Assembly (NCBI GenBank): GCA_034336665.1
Contig: JAPFBE010000036.1
Span: 310,001 to 374,000 of the forward strand
Direction: 5' to 3'
Source: Luscinia megarhynchos
Lineage: Eukaryota > Chordata > Aves > Passeriformes > Turdidae
DNA length: 64,000 nucleotides
The notes under the pieces are model-generated. The model made no database searches. It saw only the letters and a program-made list of their open reading frames with translations, and was not told the DNA's origin. Shown here one piece after another: positions 54,536 to 64,000 of this stretch. The position numbers and the translations under genes were made by a program. Positions within the stretch are counted from its first letter, which is position 1. Each line of letters starts with the position of its first letter.

Positions 54536-55462
54536 TTACTGGGGTTGTGTCACGGCTGTTGTCTTTATTAGCTGTGATTCATTTTTGGTCTCTGTAAAAC
54601 TTTCTTGGCTTATGTTGTCTAAGTTACTCTGATCCGTTATTGTGGCTTTTGAGTCTGTCATTATAGGATTTGGTCCAACAGGCTGAGGATCGTGGGGTAT
54701 AATTTCCTTCTTTATAACAATATGTCCTCCTCGGTCCTTTTCGGGTTCCCATATTCTAACTCCCCAGAATTTTCCTACTACCCATCCCGCGTCTTGGGGT
54801 TGCGTGACATTAAGATAGACCCATTTACAAGTACCGATATAAGTTACCACCCCTGATGGATCTGTCCAGGGTTTTTTACATCCATGTGGACCTCTTTCAA
54901 CTCTTAAGTACTTATCTTGGATTTGGACCGACCATCCTAGGGAAATTGTTTCACAGCCCCAATATCCACAGTAAAATTCTCCGGGGTAGTTACAGTATGA
55001 CCTCCCTGGGTTAGATGCTGGACACATGTAGAATACACTATAGGGGCTAGAACCTGTCCTGTCAAGTAGATCATCTAGAGTTATGTTAAAGCTAGGACTT
55101 CCCGAAGTAGTTTGTGTTTGAATTTCTCTCTGACCTTCCCATTTTATAAGTGACCATTTAAACGGTTCGTGGCTTGCATGTACTCCTTTTAGGGACATCA
55201 AACAAATTATTCCTAACCGGAGGTAGTAGCTTCCCCAATGCCCGCAACTTGTCTGCCAGTGGTGATTACTATCCCATTGTTTCTGTAACCTGTCCTCCCA
55301 TCGCCTTTGGGTCTCCACCTTTAGTCTCCTCTGTGCCCGTGGGCGACCCACTCCACAAACATTTTCTCCTCTGCCTCGCCCATCAACTCGGTTGCAGCGA
55401 GCTATGGGGAGTTCCATCTTCTCGGCAGCAAGAGTACTCTTCAGGAGGGGTGTTTGCCCCAT
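54536..55462 (-). pseudogene. env: env of gamma-2: leader and SU N-terminal half
   Basis: A 308-codon frame. The long Arg-rich leader (about residues 20-70) precedes the hydrophobic signal segment near 80-95. SU has the same YCGYWGCETIS-type cysteine motif as gamma-1. The frame ends in TAA at 54536, just where SU should continue into 54498. It overlaps the accessory ORF by 80 bp. Confidence 0.8.
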
Positions 55463-55968
55463 GCTTTTTGATGCGTTTAATATACCTGCTCCACTTGCGG
55501 GCTTTAATTAGAGGAGTATAGCAACTGAGTTCGGGTACCCACCGCCTACACAGGGCAGCTACAATTTTGGCTACAAATGGGGTAGGTTCATTAGAGTGGT
55601 AGCAGTAAAATTGAGGGTTCACCCCCCTTTGAAAAAATCTCCCACCACTTTTTAGATCCCACTGAAAGCCCTCCCACAGCCACTACGGTGGCTAGGACCT
55701 GAGAAGTGAGCCTCCTTTGGCTCCAGTAACAATTGTGACACACCCCCCTAGGGATGTAACCGTTGCGGCAATGGGCCCACCACTCCTCCTTACAAACTAA
55801 ACAGACAAAGCATACAAATGGATTACAATTTCCCCAGCAGTTTTCAGCATTACATTTGAGTTTAACCTCTGCACTTAGTACACTTTCCCCACCTTCTAGT
55901 GGTACCCCTGTTTTTCTGTTTTCTATTGTGAAAGAAAAGTACTGTGGATCCCAAGGTTCAGCATCCAT
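55383..55968 (-). pseudogene. Cysteine-rich accessory ORF of gamma-2, one frameshift
   Basis: Homolog of 21468-22115. The first frame (55968-55591) holds the cluster at residues 48-80 with C-x4-C-x2-C-x2-C-x7-C-x9-C-x2-C and a KEEWWAHC core, then WWEIFSKG. A frameshift near 55600-55620 moves the remainder, with YCYHSNEP, a basic stretch (RKWSRYIKRIKK) and EEYSCCREDG, into 55622-55383. The N-terminus differs in sequence and length from gamma-1. Position between integrase and env is the same. Confidence 0.7.
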
Positions 55969-55986
55969 GTGGTGTCGGTATAGGTT

Positions 55987-57226
55987 TCATGTCCCAAAAG
56001 GAAGTAGAAGAATAAAGTCCTTCAAGGTTGCACTTTCTTCTGCAGTGTTAGCTTTAGAATCCCCAGGTGTGCCTCTTACCTCCCACTCAGGATGGCTGGT
56101 GAATTTAGGCGGATTTACTGGTCCTTTGATCCGACTTGCGTGAGTCCACCCTTTTTCTACAGTGCGTACCGCTGAATCCGTTGTCAGCAACACCTGGTAA
56201 GGTCCTTCCCACTTAGGTGTTATCGGATTTTCCTTCCAACTCGGACTAGTACCCAGTCTCGGGCTGAACCTGATGTAATACAAAGATTTAACGGTGGTCT
56301 CTGGGCCAACATTCCCTTTTCCCATAACTGTTTCCTGAATTTCATCAGGGTTACTATATACTCGTTAATGTATGCGTTCACTAACGTTTGGATTTGTCTG
56401 TGCCCTTTCTAAATTATAAGGCATACCATATAACATTTCGAATGGGAAATCCCCAGATCTGCTTTCGGGGGTTGAGTCGAATATTCAGCAAGGCTAATGG
56501 AACACATTTAACCCATGATAGCTTTGTTTCTAGTACCAACTTAGTCAGCTGTTTCTTTATTTTCCCCATTCATTCTTTCTACTCGGCCTGAACTCTGAGG
56601 ATGCCAGGGAGTATGATGTTGCCATTTATTCCTAATGCTTCTGCTAACTCTTGAGTTACCTTTGATGTAAACTGCGGCCCTCTATCGAGGTCAATTGTTT
56701 CTGGTACACCATATCTGGGGACTATCTCCTCTAGTAAAACTTTTACTACTGTCCGTGCAGTTTCTCTTGATGTTGGGAAGGCTTCCACATAGTGGGTGAG
56801 ATGATCTACTACCACCAAAAGATATTTAATCCTTCCTACCTTTGGCAATTCGGTAAAATCTACTTGGATATTTGCAAAGGGCGGCTTTGCTAGAGCCTTC
56901 CCCCCATGGGGTAGTTTTCTGAGGTTACTTCGATTTACCTGCAGACAGGTAGGACATCCCTTTGTAATATGTTTAGCTAAATCGTGGAGTCCGATGCTCA
57001 TGTATTTAGTGGCAAAGTGATCTACCAGCCCCTGGGCTCCCCAATGAGTTTTCTGATGTAACTTATACAGTATTCTTTGAGCTACTGCTTTTGGTAGCAC
57101 CTCTCGGCCATCTGCTAATATCCACTTTCCTGATTCTTCTGTAACCCCCATCCTTTTAAGTTTCTCTTTTTTCCTCATTCGTAAAAATTGTGTCAGTGTT
57201 TTCATTGTTATCGACTCCACCCTCAT
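55987..57226 (-). pseudogene. pol: Integrase of gamma-2, broken
   Basis: The frame 57226-56579 has the zinc module (HQKTHWGAQG...CPTC) and core residues in QVDFTELP and IDLDRGPQF, then shifts frame before the catalytic Glu. The C-terminal domain with WEGPYQVLLTT is read at 56325-55987. Several stops lie between. Confidence 0.8.
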
Positions 57227-57436
57227 CTCCTTTGCCCCCCTTTTTCTTTTAGGACCATCTCCTTTAGGGCTGCCCGCTTTTGCTTCCCTGATCCATGGCG
57301 TTGTTTCCCCTGCTTCTCAAATCCATTCCTCGTTGGTGTCCCTTTAAGTGTACCACTGCTAACTTCCTCCCGGCCCTCTCAGGGCTTTTAATATTCAACT
57401 ATAAGTTTCTGATGTATCAAATCTTTCCCCTGTGAG

Positions 57437-59574
57437 TTAATGAGGCTCCCTTTCTTCCCATAGCTTTCCAAATGTATGTACTACTCCAAATCCATATCTG
57501 GAATCAGTGTATATTGTCCCTTCCTTCCCCTCAAGAAGTTTTAAGGCCCTTAATATTGCATATAATTCGCATGCCTGTGCAGACCAGGATTTATCTAATG
57601 CACCCGACTCTACCACCTGTAAGTTTGGACCTTGCACTATTGCATACCCTGATTTCCTCCTTCCCTCTATTATCCTGGAGGATCCATCCACAAAGAGTTT
57701 TTCACCACTTTCTAACTCCTCTTCTTCCAAATCCGGTCTGATCTTTGTCTGCTCCTCTATTGTAGCTATACAGTCATGGGCTAAGAACTCATGCTCTGGC
57801 TCTCCGTATAAAAATGCAGCCGGGTTCTGTAGTGTAGTGGTTTCTAATGTCAAATTGGGTGCCTCTACCAGAATTCCTTCATACTTTAGAAGTCTAGCAT
57901 CTGAAATCCATTTCTCTGCTTTTTGTTGTAATACACTCCGGATGTTGTGAGGGGACATTACTTTAATATTACCATTAAAGGTGATTTTTCTAGCTTCTTC
58001 CACCAATAGGGCACATCCGGCCACTATTTGTAAACAGGTCGGCCAGCCCCTACTCACAGGATCTAAGATTTTTGATAAATATGCAACAGGCTTCTTTTTC
58101 CCTGCCCAGTCCTGGGTAAGTACCCCAAACGCAATGCCCTCTTCTATATTCACAAACAAGAAAAATGGTCTCCTCAAATCCGGGAGGCTTAAGACCGGGG
58201 CATGGACTAAACTTTCCTTTAATTCCTGAAGTTTTTCTGTGTCCTCCTGACTCCATTTTACTAGTCCTTCCTGTGTTAATTTATGGTAAAGAAATCTAGC
58301 TTTACTGCTGTAATTTTCAATCCACTGTCTACAGTACCCAGTAAGTCCCAAAATTTGACGAATCTGTCTCTTGTTCTTTGGAATAGGTAGTGACATAATT
58401 GCTTGGATCCTTTCAGGGTCTATTTTCTTCTCCCCCTTCTTTAAATAGTGCCCCAAATATTTTACCTCCTCTTCTACAAACTGAAGTTTAGTTTTGGAAA
58501 CTTTTAACCCCTTAAGTCCTAGGAAATTCAATAGCCTTATACTTTCTTTTCTCACATCCTCCTCATATTCCCCCGCCAGAAGCATACCATCTACATATTG
58601 TATCAGGGTTACTCCTGGTCCTGTTTGATAATCTTGCAAGATTTGTTCCAATGCCTGTCCAAACAAATTTGGAAATTCTGTGAACCCCTGGGGTAACACT
58701 GTCCACCTTAGCTGTTGCCTCCTTCCGGTATCGGGGTCCTCCAATTCAAATGCAAAGTAATCCCGGCTTTCCTCGTCAAGAGGGCAAGCCCAAAAGGCAT
58801 CCTTTAAATCTATGACACTATACCACAGGTTATTAGGCCCTAATTTACTTAAGAGTGTATATGGATTTGCCACCACGGGGAATCGAGCCACTGTGCGTTT
58901 ATTGATTTCTCTTAAATCGTGTACTAACCGATAAGTGCCATCTGATTTGCACACAGGGAGTATTAGTGTGTTGAAGGTTGACATACATGGTTCTAATAGC
59001 CCCTTGCTTAACAACCTATCTACCTCAGGTTTCAATCCCCGTCGGCCCTCAAGGGATATGGGATATTGTTTTATTTTTACCGGGACCTCTGGATTTTTAA
59101 TAATCACCGAAAATGGGGCTATTTTTAGCTGCCCTACGTTTCCCGGGTTATACCATACTTCAGGGTTTATTTTTTCTTCATCTTCTACTCTAAGAGGACA
59201 GAGTTTAATTTGTAGTTCCTTCTCTACTACTTCTATTTTAATTCCTAGTTCTATAATCATGTCTCTCCCTAATAAATTATGTTCAGATTCTGATACTAAC
59301 AAGAAATCTCCTAACCCAATTTTTTGACTCTGATTCAACTGTCACCCTTTTAATAACCCCCCCCCCACCTCAAAGGGTTCTCCTTTTGCTCCTACCACTG
59401 TGGCAGTCTCTTTGGATAAACTACATCCTTTTTGGCAAAAACTGAATAGTTGATCTCTCAGCGCCTGTGTCAACCAGAAAAACTATTTCCTGGCCGTGGG
59501 GACCCACTTTTTAGTTTTATCAAGGGCTCCTTATGATGTTTCCGGGTCCCCAAGAGATAGAGCCCCTGACCCCT
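57437..59574 (-). pseudogene. pol: Protease, RT and RNase H of gamma-2
   Basis: The large open frame (59338-57437, 633 codons) runs from the protease end (LLGRDMI) through RT and RNase H (FVDGSS, TDSRYGFG) to a stop at 57437. The RT catalytic motif is YVDG instead of YVDD (58586-58597), removing one catalytic Asp. The protease active site (VDTGAE, about 59465) is in a different frame. RNase H ends early and a short decayed stretch (57227-57436) leads to integrase. Confidence 0.85.
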
Positions 59575-60904
59575 CTAATCCGTCTTGAACTCCTTCTCAT
59601 CCCCGGATCCTGGCCCTACACTCTCTCTTGAAATGTCCTTTTTTCCCACAATAAAAACACACCTTGATATCCTGTCTCTCCTTAGAATTTCCAGATTCTC
59701 TAGACTCTTTTACTGGTCGCCTCTGTGTCTCCCTCAGATCTTGTTCCCTACTTTCTCGTACCGCAGCAACCATCATTCTAACCTGTGGTTTGTGGCTCTC
59801 TTCTTCCCTCGGACATACATCTTTTGGGCCTCTCTCAACAGCTCATCTAAGCCTCTATCCTGCCAATCTTCCAGCTTTTGTATCTTTTTTCCTTATATCC
59901 TCCCAAGATTTAGACACAAAATGTACCTTCAACACCGCCTGCCCCATTTGACCATCTGGATCCATTCCTGAATAAAGCTGGAAATTTTTTCTCAACCTCT
60001 CTAACCACTCTGTGGGGGTTTCATCTTTCTTTTGTCTTTCATTAAATGCCTTATTGATGTTCTGGCCCCTCGGGACTGATTCTCTAATTCCCTGAACTAT
60101 AATTGTCCTTAAGTCCTGCATGTGTGTTCGATGTGCAGGATTCTGGTGATCCCATTGAGGATTCTGCAGGGGCCATTTGATGTTAGCTGCAGGACCCTGA
60201 GCGTGCTGGGCGTCCCAGATACGCATCCCTTCCCTCCTAATCATATTTTTCTCTTCAGCAGTAAACAGGATGTTCAAAATAGATTGTAATTCCTCCCAAG
60301 TGTACATATTAGGACCCAAAAATTGATCCACTCTTTCAGCAACTCCCAGTGGGTCTTCTAATAAATGTCCCATTTCTTTCTTAAACTCCCTAACATCCCC
60401 TGAACTGAGGGGTACAGATATAAATCCTATTCCTGCCTGGGGCCCTCCCATTGGCATCTCTCTTAATGGGAATAAATTTTCTTGTTGTTTCCGAGATCTA
60501 TCTCTAGTGACTGGTCCTGAATAGTCTGAATGATCAGAGTCAGAATTTTCCTCTGGGGGAGGTGCACTGGGCACATATGGGGGGTACTATCAGAGTCTCT
60601 TCTTTCCTACCCCCCTTTTTCTTATTTTTGCCACCCTCTGATTTTTTGGTCAATTTAAAGATAAAAACCTCGGGGCAGGCTATCCAAATTTTTGCATATT
60701 CACTTTCCTCTAAGCAAACAGGTTTCTTGGTATTTACCCAAATATTCAATCTCTGCTTTACCCAATCCTCTGTTGACCCAAATATCGGCCAACACACCTT
60801 TCTTGAAATCTCCTTCCCACCCCAGACTTCCACACAATAATGTATCATCCTAGCCTTAACCTTCCCTCCCGTCCCAGGAAAATGGTCCCAATTTGCTAAA
60901 ACGA
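59575..60904 (-). pseudogene. gag: gag of gamma-2, 5-prime end cut by betaretrovirus-like LTR
   Basis: Matrix is at 60904-60560, followed by a PPYVPSAP stretch holding PPxY- and PSAP-type late motifs. Capsid lies at 60574-59855 with a complete major homology region, then a shifted nucleocapsid. That has one intact knuckle C-x2-C-x4-H-x4-C at 59618-59659. TAG at 59577-59575 is in read-through context. The N-terminal codons of matrix, the leader and the 5-prime LTR lie beyond the inserted element and outside the window. Confidence 0.85.
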
Positions 60905-61269
60905 TGTTTTGTCTTTCCCTAATTACTTATGATAAGACAATATATCTTTTAGCATGGATGGAAAAGGATTACAAAAGAGGCTCTTTCTGTTCTCAGCTTT
61001 ATTCTATGGCGATGGCATGGCCGATGAAGGAAGGAGGAAAGAGGAAGATCCCTCCTGGGACCTCCGTCTTCAGGAGAGGGAATGGGGAGTGGCTTTGGCT
61101 AGCAGCCAATGGGATAAGGATACAGGGGGATAGGGTCAGGATACAGGAACTCCCGGTAGGGTGCAATGTCACAGGGAAAGATCACAGGAAGGGGGACATG
61201 AACCGGGAGCTAGCCGGAAGATGGCCAGGTTTGTTGATTCATTCCTTATATCTCATTTATTGAATTACA
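60905..61269 (-). repeat. 3-prime LTR of betaretrovirus-like ERV
   Basis: 365 bp. On the minus strand TGTAATTCAATAAATG to AAAGACAAAACA, with AGAATAAAGCTGAG near 61000 as poly(A) region. It is preceded by the purine-rich ACAAAAAACGGGGAGAT (61270-61287). Same orientation as gamma-2, inside gag. Confidence 0.8.
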
Positions 61270-61334
61270 ATATCTCCCCGTTTTTTGTTTTTTATGTAGG
61301 GGGGTGATATTAAACTAATTCTAGCCCGAATTTA

Positions 61335-61690
61335 TTATTTTGGCCACCATTTGTGATAAATGGGAGAATCAGATTGTTTTATATTTGTCATTTCTATATG
61401 ATTGTTCCCTGAGGTAGAAGGAATGATACCCCTAATAGCCTTAAACATTAAATGACTTATGATTCCAAATGCCATTGCTACAAAGAAAATAATAAAAATG
61501 AACATAATGGTTTGGACTCTGGAAGCCCCCACCCAGAAAATCCCCAGCCCTTAGACAGTTTATTAAACCAGTCTTCTGATTCTTGTTTCACTTGTTAAGG
61601 CTAACAAGAAGACAACTTGGATGGGGTTCCACACAGGGTTAACTGGAGGGTAACTTTTTCTAAAAAGAAAAACAAACATTTTAAAACATG
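61335..61690 (-). pseudogene. env: Env TM tail remnant of betaretrovirus-like ERV
   Basis: The minus frame 61532-61335 has one strong membrane span (MFIFIIFFVAMAFGIISHLM) and a polar tail, directly upstream of the LTR. This is the position of the env C-terminus. There is no SU, so most of env is deleted between here and the pol end at 61691. Confidence 0.5.
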
Positions 61691-62590
61691 TTATAAGTCT
61701 CTGTTTGAGGGTATTCCTTTTTCTTTGCGGCGTCTTCTTTTTGAAGCAATGCTTACTTGCTTCTCATCTTCTTCTGCTGTAGCTGGGGTTTTAGGGAGAA
61801 AAGGTTTTACCCACTTTTGGGGAATCCATCGAGGTCCTGAGGGAGTTGAGACACATGCATAACCTCTTCCCCAGGTTACTAGCTCATAGGGACCTTTGGT
61901 TTTCCATGTTTCTGGGTCCCTAATCAAAACTGGTGGATGCTGAGATAATTTGAACTGTTTACTGCTGTTAAAATGACGAACCACTGGAGGAGTCATATTT
62001 TCAAATGAACAATTTAAGAAATTGATTGTAAACAAAGCTTTACAGAGCTTTTGTTGGGGAGACATTCACACGGTTGAACTGCTTTGTCTGGCTAAAACTT
62101 GTTTGAGTGTCTGGTGTGTGCGCTCAATCACAGCTTGGCCGGTAGGGGAGTGTGGGATGCCTGTCTTATGATTCACTCCCCACTGCTGGATGAATTCCAG
62201 GAACTCCTTGGATGTGTATGCTGGGTCATTGTCTGTTTTTATCTCTCTAGGGATCCCCAAAACTGAGAAGGCTTGTACTAGGTGTTGTTTTGCATGTACA
62301 GCCTTTTCCCCTGCGTGAGCGGAGGCATAAACTGCACCTGAATATGTGTCTATACTCACATGGACATATTTGAGGTGACCAAAACTAGGAATGTGTGTGA
62401 TATCTGTTTGCCACACCTCACAGCTGCCAAGGCCCTGGGGGTTAACCCCAATACCCAGCGATGGCATGGCCTGGAGCTGGCAGTTGGGACAGGTGGCTAT
62501 TATAGCCTTGGCTTGACTCCGTGTTAGCTGGAATTGACGGACCAAACCTGGTACATTCTGGTGGTATTGCTGGTGGCTCAGCTTTGCCTA
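61691..62590 (-). pseudogene. pol: Integrase of betaretrovirus-like ERV
   Basis: Zinc module HQQYH...CPNC near 62490-62575. Core residues in WQTDITHI, KTDNDPAY and AVIERTH, so D, D and E are all present. One in-frame TGA at 62066 separates the core from the C-terminal domain (62065-61691), which has WGRGYACV and PRWIPQKW and a basic tail. Confidence 0.85.
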
Positions 62591-62908
62591 TTGGAAGATG
62601 TCAGGAAGGCATGCCTTTTCTGCTGGAGCTGCAAGTGTGTCTGCGATACGGTTCCCTTCTGTGATCTCACCTGGCAAATCCATGTGTGACCTCACATGCA
62701 TTACATAGAAGGGATGTTCTCTGTGCGAAACCAAATAGATTAGTTTGGACAGCAGCCTAAAGAGCTGCTCATTATCAATGTCTTTGAGCACTGCCTGCTC
62801 TGCTCTGGACACTACCCCAGCAACATAAGCCGAATCTGTTACCAGGTTAAGAGGCTCTGAGAACTTTTCGAAGGCTCTCACAACTGCTGAGTCTGGGGAT
62901 TTCTCCAA
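62588..62908 (-). pseudogene. pol: RNase H C-terminal part of betaretrovirus-like ERV
   Basis: Contains TDSAYVAG and VRSHMDLPG with a later GN..AD motif, the last parts of RNase H. The frame is shifted relative to the RT frame upstream. Confidence 0.8.
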
Positions 62909-64000
62909 GTCATCACCGACTTATGGGAGGCCCCCGATGCATCTGTGAACACTGTGAGTGCCTCGAGCTGTCTCCTGCTCCTCTTTTCACGAGGTATGAG
63001 GTGAAATTCCTCATTGAACAACTTATGAGCTGGGCTGTGAACAGAAATCTGTCCACTGTAGCTGTCCAGAGATATCTGGAGGCTGGCATTGCTCTGCAGC
63101 AAATGCTCAAACATCTCTTTTGTTAACCTTTCAGGAGAATTCTTTCCCTCCCCAGAAAGTTTAACTGGCAGGTGTATGCATGTGAAATCAGACCCAGACA
63201 GCTCACGCAGCCTCATCCTTGCTTTTTGAATCAGCTGAGCCATCAGCTCCTGAGGTTGTGTAATAGTTTTGGATCTTTGGTGGGAGAGGAAGACCCATTC
63301 TATGATTAAGAGTGAGTCTCTCTGCCTTTCAATCCACAGGAATACCAAACCATGTAAGTGTGGCAGTTTCCCCAAAACAATGAATTTGAAAGGCAGTTCA
63401 GGGTGATAGCGGTGTGCCTGCCTTTCAGACAGAGCTTTCTGTACCTTTTCAATTGCAGCTTTTGCCTCAGGTGTCAGTTCCCTAGGAGAAACCAGCTCTC
63501 TCTCCCCTTTCAATAAATTGAAAAGGGGTTCTAAATCTTCATTAGTGAGGCCTAACCAAGGTCTTACCCAATTCAGAGATCCACACAGGGAGTGGAGATC
63601 TGCTAGAGTTTTAGGATTACAATTAATTTCTAATTTCTGTGGAACAATGGTCCTGGCAGTGATCTCTAGGCCCAGATACTTCCAAGGTGGCATCCTTTGA
63701 ACCTTGTCATCCTGTAATTGAAATCTAGCAGAGGTTAAAACTTTAACTACTAGGTCAAGCATGTCTTGGAGAATGGAATTATCAGGAGCACACACCAGCA
63801 CATCATCGATGTAATGCAAAATTATTGCTTCCTTTCTCTGTGCCCGCACCGGAGACAACAATGAAGCTACATACCACTGGCAGATAGCAGGACTACACTT
63901 CATGCCCTGTGGAAGCACTTTCCAGTGGTATCTCTTCATTGGAGCCTCTCTGTTCAATGATGGTACTGAGAATGCAAACCTGGGAGCATCTTCAGGGTGT
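62878..64000 (-). pseudogene. pol: Reverse transcriptase of betaretrovirus-like ERV, continues past window end
   Basis: The open minus frame 63957-62878 starts in the RT palm (WKVLPQGMKCSPAICQ) with intact YIDD near 63800. It runs through thumb and connection to the RNase H start (VFTDAS), where it shifts. Motifs are class II. The 5-prime half of the element lies beyond 64000. Confidence 0.85.

Noticed and set aside
1..64000. Host genes, tRNA or rRNA genes
   Set aside because: All longer frames with recognisable domains were retroviral, CR1 or Polinton-like; short tRNA-like matches are only primer binding sites next to LTRs.

Overview
The window reads as a gene-poor, repeat-saturated block of a bird genome. 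The CR1 LINE fragments (including the 3-prime ATTCTGTG repeat at 14008-14027), the ERVL-type LTRs and several avian-style endogenous retroviruses (ERVs) point to birds. No single-copy host gene, RNA gene or CRISPR was recognised. Such ERV density is typical of heterochromatin, for example the avian W chromosome; that placement is inference. Two 100-N assembly gaps lie at 1681-1780 and 24433-24532.

Layout. 1-1680: mostly unassigned, with one possible LTR. 1906-5301 (minus): 3-prime end of an ERV (integrase C-terminus, env, LTR) interrupted by a solo LTR (4520-5028) and ended by an ERVL element (5302-7697) that itself carries a solo LTR (6029-7350). 7698-14027: CR1 mosaic with a 684-bp inverted repeat (8074-8757 / 12604-13287), an ERVL-type LTR, and a decayed gene resembling a Polinton/Maverick double-jelly-roll capsid protein (10190-10910, minus). 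15547-24432 (plus): gammaretrovirus-like provirus gamma-1 with gag, pol, an unusual cysteine-rich ORF, env and LTRs. 24559-28788: inverted, deleted copy of a class III-like ERV. 28789-31650 (minus): ERVL gag-protease fragment with tRNA-Lys-type primer site. 31716-34930: CR1, solo LTR, LTR-like DNA. 34935-43225 (minus): an ERV with gammaretrovirus-like pol and the same env family as the 1906 element. 43224-52784 (plus): env-bearing ERV with class III (ERVL/spuma-like) pol, nearly open. 52826-60904 (minus): gamma-2, a sister of gamma-1. 60905-64000 (minus): betaretrovirus-like pol and LTR inserted into gamma-2 gag.

Main points. (1) gamma-1 and gamma-2 share an extra ORF between pol and env with an identically spaced set of seven cysteines and a basic tail; it looks like an undescribed retroviral accessory gene. 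(2) One env/LTR module is joined to two unrelated pol lineages (class III-like at 47074 and gammaretrovirus-like at 36407-41165), a recombination signature. (3) Two arms of exactly 3070 bp (24559-27628 and 43224-46293) form a large inverted repeat, one arm starting 26 bp from an assembly gap. (4) A capsid relic of a DNA-virus-like transposon sits among the retroelements. All functional readings rest on motif recognition and pairwise comparison inside the window; no database search was possible.
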